From the NCBI GenBank assembly GCA_001898625.1, contig MKUP01000033.1:117196-181195 (forward strand): a stretch of 64,000 nucleotides of DNA. The letters are read 5' to 3'. Each line of letters starts with the position of its first letter. Within the stretch, counting starts at the first letter, position 1. Under the pieces are notes generated by a model that was not told the DNA's origin, searched no databases, and saw only the letters and a list, made by a program, of their open reading frames with translations. A program made the translations under genes and the position numbers. The stretch comes from Burkholderiales bacterium 67-32. Its GTDB lineage: Bacteria; Pseudomonadota; Gammaproteobacteria; Burkholderiales; Burkholderiaceae_B. Shown piece after piece: positions 42,206 to 50,148 of this stretch.

Positions 42206-43927
42206 CTAAGGTTGGGAAGAATGCTCTCGCGCCGCGCCTAGCGCGCGGTCGCGGACCACGGACAGCCGGTTCTGGGCGCTGAGGTGCTCGATGTCCGTGG
42301 GTAGTTCGATCAGGCTCGGCACGCCGGCTGCCAGCGCGCGCCGCAGCGCCGGCGCGAAGTCCTCGTGGCGCAGGACCCGCTCGGCGGCCAGGCCGAAGGA
42401 GCGGGCCAGCGCCACGAAGTCGGGATTGCCGATGTCGGTCGCGTAGACCCGCCCGGGAAAGCGCCGCTCCTGGTGGGCGCGGATCGTGCCGTACGAGCCG
42501 TTCGCCACGACCACGATGACGATGGCGGCGTTGTACCGGACGGCCGTCTCCAGCTCCTGGACGTTCATCAGGAAGCAGCCGTCGCCCGCCAGGCACACCA
42601 CCTGACGGCCCGGCTCGTGGATCTTGGCGGCGATGGCCGCGGGCAGGCCGTAGCCCATGGCGCCGTTCAGCGGTGCGAGCTGGCCGCGGAACTGCTTGTA
42701 TCGGTAGTGCCGGTGCAGCCAGGTCGTGTAGTTGCCAGCGCCGTTGGTCACGATCGCATCCGGCTCGAGCTCCTGGTCCAGCGCCGCCACCACCTGGGCC
42801 ATGTCCACCGTACCGCCCTCCCGTGTGGGCGCGAGGAAGCGCAGATAGTCGGAGCGGGCCGCCCGGGACCAGTCCCGCCAGGGCGGGGCATCCGGAAACG
42901 AAGCTTCGCGAGCCGCCAGCGCCGCGCGCAGGAAGGACTCCGGCGTAGCAGGCACGAGGACGTCGGCCTGGTAGACGTGGCCCAGTTCATCGACGTCGGC
43001 ATGCACATGGATCATCCGCTGCTTCGGCCGAGGCACGTCGACCAGCCGATAGCCACCGGTCAGGGCTTCCGACAGCCGGCCCCCCAGCACCAGCAGCAGA
43101 TCGCTGTCGCGCACACGGGCCGCCAGCGCCGGGTTGGTCGACAGCCCCAGATCCCCGGCATAGCTGTCGTGGCGGTTGTCCAGATAGTCCTGGCAGCGGA
43201 ACTCGGCCACCACGGGCAGTTGCAGGGCGCGCGCGAAATCGGCCAGCGCCCGCGAAGCCTGCGCGCTCCACCCGCCGCCGCCGACGATCAGCAGGGGCTT
43301 GCGGCTGCGCGCCAGTTCGCCGTACACCTCGGCCATCGCGGCCGCCGTCGGTTCGATGCCCAGCCGGGACCACGCGCGCGCCGGGGCGACGGGAGCGGGG
43401 ACGCGCGCTTCGAGCACGTCTTCCGGCAGCGCCAGCACCACCGGACCAGGCCGGCCACCGGCCGCGACCTGGAAGGCGCGCGCGACGATCTCGGGCAGCC
43501 GGGCCGGGTCGTCCACCTGGGCCACCCACTTCGCCATGCTTCCGAACATGGTGCGGTAATCGACCTCCTGGAACGCGCCGCGTCCCATGTGCCCCCGCGC
43601 GACCTGCCCGACGAACAACACCAGCGGCGTCTCGTCCTCGTGCGCCGTATGCACGGCGATGCTGGCGTGCGTCGCGCCGGGCCCGCGCGTGACGAAGCAC
43701 ACGCCCGGCTTGCCGGTGAGCTTGCCATAGGCCTCGGCCATGTTGGCGGCCGCCGCCTCGTGGCGGCACACGACCAGGCGCAGCCGCTCGCGCTGTTCAA
43801 ACAGCGCATCCAGGGCGTCCAGATAGCTTTCGCCCGGCACGCAGAAGGCAAGCTCCACCTGCTGCTCGATCAGGCAGCGCACCAGCAGTTCGCCGCCGCT
43901 CGGCGATGCCGCCGCGGATTCGTTCAT
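42206..43927 (-). CDS. Thiamine diphosphate-dependent enzyme (acetolactate synthase-like)
   Basis: 573 residues, three domains: PYR domain with CRHEAAAANMAEAYGKLTG (Glu57 activates ThDP) and TRGPGATHASIAVHTAHEDETP; a central Rossmann domain with a G-rich LIVGGGGWSA; and PP domain with LNGAMGYGLPAAIAA and the metal site AGDGCFLMN... Asn476. ThDP enzymes of this class decarboxylate or ligate 2-oxo acids; relatives are acetolactate synthases, benzoylformate decarboxylases and oxalyl-CoA decarboxylases. The large residue after E57 and the missing regulatory subunit gene argue against a biosynthetic AHAS. ATG at 43927 with GAGAGG ahead. Confidence 0.88.
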   Translation of the reverse strand: MNESAAASPSGGELLVRCLIEQQVELAFCVPGESYLDALDALFEQRERLRLVVCRHEAAAANMAEAYGKLTGKPGVCFVTRGPGATHASIAVHTAHEDETPLVLFVGQVARGHMGRGAFQEVDYRTMFGSMAKWVAQVDDPARLPEIVARAFQVAAGGRPGPVVLALPEDVLEARVPAPVAPARAWSRLGIEPTAAAMAEVYGELARSRKPLLIVGGGGWSAQASRALADFARALQLPVVAEFRCQDYLDNRHDSYAGDLGLSTNPALAARVRDSDLLLVLGGRLSEALTGGYRLVDVPRPKQRMIHVHADVDELGHVYQADVLVPATPESFLRAALAAREASFPDAPPWRDWSRAARSDYLRFLAPTREGGTVDMAQVVAALDQELEPDAIVTNGAGNYTTWLHRHYRYKQFRGQLAPLNGAMGYGLPAAIAAKIHEPGRQVVCLAGDGCFLMNVQELETAVRYNAAIVIVVVANGSYGTIRAHQERRFPGRVYATDIGNPDFVALARSFGLAAERVLRHEDFAPALRRALAAGVPSLIELPTDIEHLSAQNRLSVVRDRALGAAREHSSQP

Positions 43928-43941
43928 TGCATCCCTCTCCA

Positions 43942-44712
43942 TCAGATATAGGTCCCACCATCGATGACGTGCTTGCGCCCCGTCACATAACCCGCTTGCG
44001 CGCCGCACAGGAACGCACAGAAAGCGCCGAGTTCCTGCGGGCGGCCCGGTCGTTGCACGGGAATCGACGCCACGCGGCGCGCGCGCAACTCGTCGGCACC
44101 GATTCCCAGGTTGGCGGCCTCCGCCGCCAGGTTGTCGCGCAGCCTTTGCGTCTCGATGCTGTGCGGCAGCAGATGGTTCACCGTCACGCCATGCGGGGCG
44201 ACCTCGCGCGCCAGCAGGTCGCAGAAAGCAATGAGCGCCGCGCGGGGCGACACCGACAGCGCGAACCCGGAGCGCGGGCTCAGCACCGCGGCGGAAGAGA
44301 TGTTCACGATGCGGCCAAAGCCCCGCACGCGCATCTCGCCCACGCAGGCGCCGATCAGGGCCACCGGACCATGGAACAGGCTGCTCATGGCCGCTTCCCA
44401 CGACTCGCCGTCGATGCCCGTCGCGTCATGCCGCACGGGCGGCCCGCCGCCATTGGTGACGAGGATGTCCGGAACGCCGGTGCGGCGCGGCAGCTCGCCG
44501 CACACCCGCGGATCCGACAGGTCGGCGACGACGGTCTTCACCGCCGCCCGCGCGCCGGCGATCTGCCGTGCGGCGGCTTCCAGCCTGGCCGGGTCGCGCC
44601 CCACGATGGTCACCTCCACGCCTTCGCCGGCCAGCGCCTCGGCGCAGGCCAGCCCGAGGCCGCTGCTGGCCGCGCACACGACGGCGCGGCGCCCTTGAAG
44701 ACCGAGATCCAT
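43942..44712 (-). CDS. SDR-like protein with altered active site (Ser-x3-Arg)
   Basis: 256 residues of SDR fold: RRAVVCAASSGLGLACAEALAGE at the N-terminus, VTNGGGPP where NAG is usual, VNISSAAVLSP and ALSVSPRAAL. In the last block the canonical Tyr-x3-Lys is Ser153-x3-Arg157, so the standard proton relay is lost. A subgroup of FabG-like proteins has such substitutions. End part HVIDGGTYI is normal. Catalysis is doubtful or uses a different mechanism. Starts 2 bases after the Bug gene stop. Confidence 0.82.
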   Translation of the reverse strand: MDLGLQGRRAVVCAASSGLGLACAEALAGEGVEVTIVGRDPARLEAAARQIAGARAAVKTVVADLSDPRVCGELPRRTGVPDILVTNGGGPPVRHDATGIDGESWEAAMSSLFHGPVALIGACVGEMRVRGFGRIVNISSAAVLSPRSGFALSVSPRAALIAFCDLLAREVAPHGVTVNHLLPHSIETQRLRDNLAAEAANLGIGADELRARRVASIPVQRPGRPQELGAFCAFLCGAQAGYVTGRKHVIDGGTYI

Positions 44713-44714
44713 GC

Positions 44715-45680
44715 CTATTCCGCCTTCAGGTTGGCATCCCGGACGATCTGCAGGTATTTGGCCTGCTCCCGCTCCACGAACACACGGGTCTCGTCCGGCG
44801 ACGCCGGGACCGCCACCGCGCCCACGTCCAGCAACCGCTTGCGCACCGGCTCGGCGGCCAGGATGCGGGCAGATTCGGCGGCCAGGCGCTTGACGACGGG
44901 ACGCGGCGTGCCCTTGAGCACCGCGATGGTGTTCCACACGCCCACGTCGTAGTCGGCGTAGCCGGACTCCGCGATGGTCGGCAGGTCCGGCAGCGCGGGC
45001 AGGCGCTGGGGCGTCGATACGGCCAGGGCCCGCAGCTTGCCGGACTGGATGTACGGCAGGGTCGTCGTCACGGGATCGATCATGAAATCGAGCTGCCCGG
45101 CGATCAGGTCGGTGATCGACTGCGAACTGCCCCGATAGGGCACGTGCACGGCCCGGAACCCGGCCCGCGCGGCGAAGATCTCGACCGCCAGATGGGGCGC
45201 CGAACCGATGCCCGACGAGCCGTAGGACAGCTTGCCCGGATTCTTCTTCGCGTGCTCCACGAGTTCGGCCACCGTGCGTATCGGCGACTTCGCGTTCACG
45301 ACCAGCAACTGGGGCACGGTGGTCAGCATGGTCACGTAGTCCAGGTCGCCCGGCGCATAGCGCAGGTTCGGCAGCAGCGCCGGGTTGATGGCCTGGGTGC
45401 CTATCGTCGCCAGCATCAGGGTGTAGCCGTCCGGCGCCGCCTGCTTGACCGCATCCATCGCCACCGCGCCGGCCGCGCCCGTCTTGTTCTCCACCACCAC
45501 CGTCTGCCCCAGCCCCTTGGCCAGTTCGCTGGCATAGATGCGCGCCACCAGATCGGTAACGCCGCCGGCGGAGAAAGGAACGATCAGGCGCAGGGCTCTT
45601 TCCGGGTAGTCCTGGGCCTGCGCGGGATGATTGAACACGGCCCATGCGCCAAGCATGACGAGTACCCGGATGAAAGCCAT
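44715..45680 (-). CDS. Bug/TctC-family periplasmic solute receptor
   Basis: 321 residues: signal peptide ending PAQAQ (19-23), RLIVPFSAGGVTDLVAR, VENKTGAAGAV, QAAPDGYTLM and a terminal EREQAKYLQ helix. ATG at 45680 follows AGGAG at 8 bases. First gene of the 34.8-45.7 kb cluster, with a divergent LysR gene 109 bases away that likely controls the operon. Ligand unknown; probably the cluster's starting substrate. Confidence 0.92.
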   Translation of the reverse strand: MAFIRVLVMLGAWAVFNHPAQAQDYPERALRLIVPFSAGGVTDLVARIYASELAKGLGQTVVVENKTGAAGAVAMDAVKQAAPDGYTLMLATIGTQAINPALLPNLRYAPGDLDYVTMLTTVPQLLVVNAKSPIRTVAELVEHAKKNPGKLSYGSSGIGSAPHLAVEIFAARAGFRAVHVPYRGSSQSITDLIAGQLDFMIDPVTTTLPYIQSGKLRALAVSTPQRLPALPDLPTIAESGYADYDVGVWNTIAVLKGTPRPVVKRLAAESARILAAEPVRKRLLDVGAVAVPASPDETRVFVEREQAKYLQIVRDANLKAE

Positions 45681-45759
45681 GGCATGTCTCCTGTGCTTTG
45701 TGTTGTGGCTCCACTCTACTGGGCCGCACCCCGGCCATGCATACAAGTTCGTATACTTA

Positions 45760-45777
45760 TTATTCATATTCGAATAA
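45760..45777. promoter_or_regulatory. LysR-type operator candidate upstream of cluster
   Basis: TTATTC-ATATTC-GAATAA, perfect 6-base arms, with TATTCGAATA palindromic inside it (45767-45776), in an AT-rich island between divergent Bug and LysR genes. The right arm meets the AAGGAG ribosome site of the LysR gene. It fits LysR autoregulation plus activation of the Bug promoter; no biochemical support. Confidence 0.45.
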
Positions 45778-45789
45778 GGAGCGCCAGCC

Positions 45790-46755
45790 GTGAAATTCGG
45801 GGAACTCCAGAATGCCGACTTCACCTCGCTGCACTTCTTCGTGCTGGCCGCGCAGGCGGGATCGCTGTCGCGCGGCGCCCTGGGCGCCGGCGTCAGCCAG
45901 CCAACGTTCAGCCGCCACGTCCTGAAGCTGGAACGCGAGATGCACACGCGCCTGTTCGAACGAGTGGGCCGGGGCGTGACGCTGACGGCGGCGGGGCGGC
46001 GCCTTTACGAGGCCGTGCTGCCGGGCTTCGAACAGCTCTTGAACGGACGCCGGCTTGCCATGGCGGAAGTCGACGACGCCGGCCTGCGCCAGGTCACCAT
46101 GGGCCTTCCGCCGTCGGTCGCCAACATCCTGGGCCCCCGGCTGCTGGACACCGTGCGGACCACGCTGCCGACGCTGCGCATGCACGTCGTCGAGGGCTTC
46201 CATCGGGCCCTGGTCGATTCGCTGCACCGAGGGCACCTCGACTTCGCGCTGCTCTACACGATGATCCCGATCGCGGGCCTGCATGCCGACCCGCTGATGG
46301 ACGAAGAGCTGTGCCTGGTCATGACCCCCGCGCGCGCCCGCAACAAGAAATCCGTCAGCTTCTCGCAGTTGGGGGACTTTCCCTTGTCCCTGCCCAGCCG
46401 CCCCCACGGCCTGCGCGAACTGCTGGAGGACCAGGCGGCGGTACACCGGGTGCGCCTGGACGTGCGCCACGAATTCGACACCTCGCTGACGCTCACCAAG
46501 CAGATGCCGATGACCGATCTCGCCTGCACCGTGCTGCCCTTCTCCGGCGTGCACGACGAGGTGGAGGGCGGCCGGCTCGCGGCGCTGCCCATCCGCAAGC
46601 CCGACCTGTCGCGCCGGCTCGTCATCGCCTATGCGAACAACCGGTCGATGACGACCGGGCTGTGGCAGTTCCTGCGGATGCTGCGGACGCAATGCGAGAC
46701 GCTGGTGGCCGATGGCACCTGGAAAGGGGCCCGCATGGTGGTACCCGGGCCGTGA
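45790..46755 (+). CDS. LysR-type transcriptional regulator
   Basis: 321 residues. HTH within 13-70 (LHFFVLAAQAGSLSRGALGAGVSQPTFSRHVLKLE, LFERVGRGVTLTAAGRRLYE), followed by the effector-binding domain with VTMGLPPSVANILGP, LDFALLYT and PRLLDTVRTTLP. It starts with GTG at 45790; AAGGAG lies 9 bases upstream. Divergent from and presumably controlling the ten-gene 34.8-45.7 kb cluster. Inducer unknown. Confidence 0.9.
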   Translation: MKFGELQNADFTSLHFFVLAAQAGSLSRGALGAGVSQPTFSRHVLKLEREMHTRLFERVGRGVTLTAAGRRLYEAVLPGFEQLLNGRRLAMAEVDDAGLRQVTMGLPPSVANILGPRLLDTVRTTLPTLRMHVVEGFHRALVDSLHRGHLDFALLYTMIPIAGLHADPLMDEELCLVMTPARARNKKSVSFSQLGDFPLSLPSRPHGLRELLEDQAAVHRVRLDVRHEFDTSLTLTKQMPMTDLACTVLPFSGVHDEVEGGRLAALPIRKPDLSRRLVIAYANNRSMTTGLWQFLRMLRTQCETLVADGTWKGARMVVPGP

Positions 46756-46786
46756 CGGCCAACACAGGGAATACCCTTAATTCTCC

Positions 46787-47374
46787 ATGGAATGGAATGA
46801 AACCCCGCCCAACGCGCTCTTCTACAACATGATCTCTTCCGCCGAGTCGCGCTACAACCAATGGGTGCGCGAACACTACCGCTTCCTGCTGCGCAGCGCC
46901 TGGGCCCTGACCGGTTCGCGGGCGATTGCCGAGGACGTGGTGCAGGACTGCTTCACCAGCGCCTGGCGCTTTCGCGACCAACTGCGCGATCCCGCCATGG
47001 CGCGCGCCTGGCTGTTCCAGATCATGCGGCGCCATGCGTTCCGCAATATCGACCCGGCCCACACGGCCGCCCAGGGGGATGGCCAGGTCGAGGAAGAAGC
47101 CGATCCCCGCGCCCATGCGCTGGACGAACAACTGGACGTGGTCAAGGCCCTGTCCCGCATCGCCCCCATCCACCGCGAAGTCCTGGTGCTCTATTACTTC
47201 GACGACATGCCCACCGCCCTGATGGCCGAAGCGCTGGACATCGCGCCCGGCACCGTGCTGTCGCGCCTGGCGCGCGCCCGCGATGCCCTGAAGGCCGCCC
47301 TGCAAGCTCCCCCGCGCCCTGCCGCGCCGGAAACGGCGGCCAGTGTCATACCGCTGCGAAAACAGACCCCATGA
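46787..47374 (+). CDS. ECF sigma factor
   Basis: 195 residues. Sigma-2 region YNQWVREHYRFLLRSAWALTG, AEDVVQDCFTSAWRF, and ARAWLFQIMRRHAFR; linker acidic; sigma-4 region LSRIAPIHREVLVLYYFDDMPTALMAEALDIAPGTVLSRLARARDAL. It directs RNA polymerase to a small regulon. Its stop overlaps the next gene by 4 bases (ATGA), typical of sigma/anti-sigma pairs. Start at 46787 is tentative, as no good ribosome site precedes it; AGGGAATACCCT at 46766-46777 is a small dyad in the leader. Confidence 0.9.
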   Translation: MEWNETPPNALFYNMISSAESRYNQWVREHYRFLLRSAWALTGSRAIAEDVVQDCFTSAWRFRDQLRDPAMARAWLFQIMRRHAFRNIDPAHTAAQGDGQVEEEADPRAHALDEQLDVVKALSRIAPIHREVLVLYYFDDMPTALMAEALDIAPGTVLSRLARARDALKAALQAPPRPAAPETAASVIPLRKQTP

Positions 47375-47961
47375 ATCGCGACGACAGCCCCCAAGATACG
47401 GAATTCGACCTGCGCGCCCGCGCCGAGCTGGCCCTGGCGTTCGAGCCTGGCGACCCGCCGGCGCACCTGCTGCGCCATACCCCCTGGCACGCGCGGCGCG
47501 GCCTGCGCGGCATGCTGGCCACCCTGCTGGTCGGCTGCTCGGCGGCGGCCGCCGTCTTCGCCATGCGCCCGCCTGAACTCGTGCGCTCCGCCATCGAGCA
47601 CGAATACTACGAGCGCACGCTGCGCGGCACCTTCATTTCCGCCACCGACATGGCGCGCCACCTGGACCTGCCGCCGCAGCAGCCGCTGCCCGGCTACATC
47701 CAGTTGATGCGCCCCTGCGACATCGACCGCGAACGCGCCTACCACCTGACCACCTTCTTCGAGAAGGGCGGCATCGTCACCGTGCTGTCCTTCGAGCAGT
47801 TCCAACGCATCCCGGACGGCGAGGGCTGGTGGGCCAACACCTACTGGAAGGTCGTGCGCTCGCACGAAGGCCGTCCGCTGATACTCATCGCCCAGAAAAA
47901 GCAGGCCCTGTCCGTGGCCTCGCGCGCGCTGGGGCAGCCCGAAGCCGCCCCCGCCTCCTGA
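47371..47961 (+). CDS. Membrane anti-sigma factor (predicted)
   Basis: 196 residues. No family recognised with certainty. An N-terminal soluble part (about 55 residues, with FDLRARAELALAF), one transmembrane helix (GMLATLLVGCSAAAAVFAM, about 50-69) and a 120-residue periplasmic part with conserved-looking FISATDMARHLDLP and VTVLSFEQFQRIPDG. No zinc HxxxCxxC motif. Starting in an ATGA overlap with the sigma gene and having a single membrane span are the main arguments for anti-sigma function. Confidence 0.7.
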   Translation: MNRDDSPQDTEFDLRARAELALAFEPGDPPAHLLRHTPWHARRGLRGMLATLLVGCSAAAAVFAMRPPELVRSAIEHEYYERTLRGTFISATDMARHLDLPPQQPLPGYIQLMRPCDIDRERAYHLTTFFEKGGIVTVLSFEQFQRIPDGEGWWANTYWKVVRSHEGRPLILIAQKKQALSVASRALGQPEAAPAS

Positions 47962-47996
47962 CTTCCCGTTCTCGTCCACAACAACAAGGAGAGACC

Positions 47997-49220
47997 ATGC
48001 ACGACACCACCCCCACCTCCCTGCCCCGCCGCCGGCTGCTCACCGGCGGCGCCACCGCCGTCGCCACCGCGGGACTGGCGGGCCTGCACGGCCAGGCGCT
48101 GGCCCAGGCCGCCGCCGCGCCCGCGGCGGCCAAACCCCTGCCCGGCTACGCCGGCTGGAAGAACGCCGATGCCGTCATCGTGCACAGCGGCACCACGATC
48201 GAGACCAAGCGCAGCGCCTTCGGCACCAGCGTGGTCACGCCCACCAACCAGCTCTACGTGCGCAACAACCTGCCCACGCCCGCCGACGCCATCGTCGCCG
48301 ACCGCGACGCCTGGCCATTGCAAGTCTCGGGCGTCAAGCAACCCAGGACCGTCAGCCTGCGCGAACTCAAGACCATGGGGCTGGAAACCGTCACCATGGT
48401 GCTGCAATGCTCGGGCAACGGCCGCGGCTTCTTCCCCAGCAAGCCCAGCGGCACCCCTTGGACCGTCGGCGCCGCCGGCTGCGTGACCTGGAGCGGCGTG
48501 CCCGTGCGCGACGTCGTCCAGGCCCTGGGCGGCCTGATGGACGGCGTGCCCTACATGACCGGCACCGGCGGCGAAGTGCTGCCGGCCGGCATCGACCCCA
48601 AGACCGTCATCGTCGAACGCTCCGTGCCCGTCGCCGCCATGCAGGATGCGATCCTGGCCTGGGAACTGAACGGCGAGCCCATCCCCCTGGCCCACGGCGG
48701 CCCGCTGCGCCTGATCGTGCCCGGCTACACCGGCGTCAACAACATCAAGTACATCAAGCAGCTCGCCTTCACGCCCAAGGAAAGCGACGCGCGCATCATG
48801 TCGCACGGTTACCGCATGACGCCCCCCGGCGGCAAGGGCGACCCCAGCCAGCCGTCGGTGCAGGAGATGAGCGTCAAGTCCTGGATCAACAGCCCCGTCC
48901 CCGAAGACGGCGCCCAGGCGGCCGGCACCGTGCAGATCCACGGCGTGGCCTTCGGCGGCCTGAATGGCATCAAGGGCGTGGAAGTCTCGCTGGACGGCGG
49001 CAAGACCTGGCGCGCGGCGCGCCTGGTAGGCCCCGACATGGGCAAGTACGCCTGGCGCCAGTTCGTGCTGCAAGCCACGCTGCCCAAGGGCAAGCACGTG
49101 CTGGCCAGCCGCGCCACCGACGACCGGGGCAACGTCCAGCCCGAGACGCGCGGTGAAAACCAGAGCGGCTACAACAACACCAGCTGGGCCGACCACGCCG
49201 TCACCGTCACCGTCGCCTAG
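47997..49220 (+). CDS. Molybdopterin sulfite dehydrogenase, SorA/SoxC-like
   Basis: 407 residues. Twin-arginine-like signal (RRRLLTGGATAVATAGLAG), then the sulfite-oxidase molybdopterin domain: NQLYVRNNLP, VSGVKQPRTVSLREL, the Mo-ligating Cys138 in VLQCSGNGRGFF, VRDVVQALGG, MTGTGGE and GGPLRLIVPGYTG, and a C-terminal dimerisation domain with DGGKTWRAARLVG. It oxidises sulfite (or a related compound) in the periplasm. It lies 35 bases after the anti-sigma gene and just ahead of a cytochrome c gene, as in SorAB. ATG at 47997 with GGAG. Confidence 0.85.
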   Translation: MHDTTPTSLPRRRLLTGGATAVATAGLAGLHGQALAQAAAAPAAAKPLPGYAGWKNADAVIVHSGTTIETKRSAFGTSVVTPTNQLYVRNNLPTPADAIVADRDAWPLQVSGVKQPRTVSLRELKTMGLETVTMVLQCSGNGRGFFPSKPSGTPWTVGAAGCVTWSGVPVRDVVQALGGLMDGVPYMTGTGGEVLPAGIDPKTVIVERSVPVAAMQDAILAWELNGEPIPLAHGGPLRLIVPGYTGVNNIKYIKQLAFTPKESDARIMSHGYRMTPPGGKGDPSQPSVQEMSVKSWINSPVPEDGAQAAGTVQIHGVAFGGLNGIKGVEVSLDGGKTWRAARLVGPDMGKYAWRQFVLQATLPKGKHVLASRATDDRGNVQPETRGENQSGYNNTSWADHAVTVTVA

Positions 49221-49230
49221 GCAACGGTAG

Positions 49231-49252
49231 GCCCGGGGGGCTTCCCCCGGGC
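49231..49252 (+). other. Strong hairpin between dehydrogenase and cytochrome genes
   Basis: GCCCGGGGG / CCCCCGGGC with a 4-base loop (GCTT), a perfect 9-base GC stem. It ends directly at ATG 49253 and has no T-run, so it is not an intrinsic terminator. It would hide a start at 49253, favouring the Met at 49283, and may set the ratio of enzyme to cytochrome by pausing or protecting the transcript. Confidence 0.5.
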
Positions 49253-49282
49253 ATGTCTCCCAACAAACCAATCACTCCCGAA

Positions 49283-49612
49283 ATGAAGAACGTCCTCACC
49301 TTCTGTACGCTGGCCTTCTCGGCCCTGGCCGCCACCACGGCGCACGCCGCCGACGACGCCGCCCAAATGGCGCGCGGCAAGAAACTGTTCACCACCGCCA
49401 CCCCGGCCTGCGCCGTGTGCCACACGCTCAAGGATGCCGGCGCCGAAGGCGCCATCGGCCCCGTGCTAGACGAACTGCAACCCGACGCTCCCCGCGTCGC
49501 CCGCGCGCTGCGCGACGGCATCGGCAGCATGCCGTCGTTCAAGGCCACGATGAGCGATGCGGACATCGAGGCGCTGGCGCTGTATGTGAGCAAGGCCAGC
49601 CGGGGCAAGTAA
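49283..49612 (+). CDS. Periplasmic monoheme c-type cytochrome, SorB-like
   Basis: 109 residues. Signal peptide MKNVLTFCTLAFSALAATTAHA, then CAVCH (43-47) for covalent heme c and Met83 (GSMPSF) as likely sixth ligand; the rest is a small class I cytochrome. It would accept electrons from the SorA-like enzyme. Start: a Met 10 codons upstream (49253) is also in frame but is hidden by the hairpin; 49283 begins the signal peptide. No other gene follows on this strand. Confidence 0.85.
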   Translation: MKNVLTFCTLAFSALAATTAHAADDAAQMARGKKLFTTATPACAVCHTLKDAGAEGAIGPVLDELQPDAPRVARALRDGIGSMPSFKATMSDADIEALALYVSKASRGK

Positions 49613-49659
49613 GCGGCCCAGGACAAGCAAGCCCTGTCCAACCTGCTCCAAGCCCGGCG

Positions 49660-50148
49660 CTATTGGGCCCTGTCGTAGCGCCGGCTAATGGTTTCGGCGA
49701 CGCATACGGGCTTGGACATGCCGTCGCACTCGATACTGGACTCCCAAACCAGCTCGACGACCCTGACGTCAGGCTGGCCCGCCATCGCCGGCAACCGGCG
49801 CATATCCTTGAGCTTGATACGCGCCCGCAACATGCTGCCTTGAGGTACGGGTGCCGGGAAACGGACCTTGTTGAGCCCATAGTTGATGCTCATGTCCGAA
49901 GGAGGCAGGGCCACCGCCTGGCTCATCAGATCCGGCAAGAGAGAAAGCGTCAGATAGCCGTGCGCAATGGTGGTGCCGAACGCAGATTCCTGGCTTGCCC
50001 GCTCCTGATCCACGTGTATCCATTGCTGGTCGCCCGTGGCTTGGGCAAACAGGTCTATGCGCTGCTGGTCCACGCGCACCCACGGACTGATCGCAATCTC
50101 CTTTCCTATCTGTTCATGCAGTTCATCGAGCGTCCGGATTGTCCGCAT
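49660..50148 (-). CDS. MaoC-like (R)-specific enoyl-CoA hydratase
   Basis: 162 residues, hot-dog fold: TGDQQWIHVD with Asp40 and His45, IAHGYLTLSLLPDL, INYGLNKVRFPAPVPQGS. Same domain layout as the 37.1-37.6 kb MaoC. ATG at 50148 follows AGGAG. Overlaps the enoyl-CoA hydratase gene by 26 bases, so both are co-translated. Last gene of the 49.7-61.8 kb CoA operon, where two hydratase types would act on different enoyl-CoA stages. Confidence 0.9.
   Translation of the reverse strand: MRTIRTLDELHEQIGKEIAISPWVRVDQQRIDLFAQATGDQQWIHVDQERASQESAFGTTIAHGYLTLSLLPDLMSQAVALPPSDMSINYGLNKVRFPAPVPQGSMLRARIKLKDMRRLPAMAGQPDVRVVELVWESSIECDGMSKPVCVAETISRRYDRAQ

Noticed and set aside
46766..46777. AGGGAATACCCT dyad before the sigma gene as an ECF autoregulated promoter
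   Set aside because: Four-base arms only and no recognisable ECF -35 (AAC-type) / -10 pair nearby.
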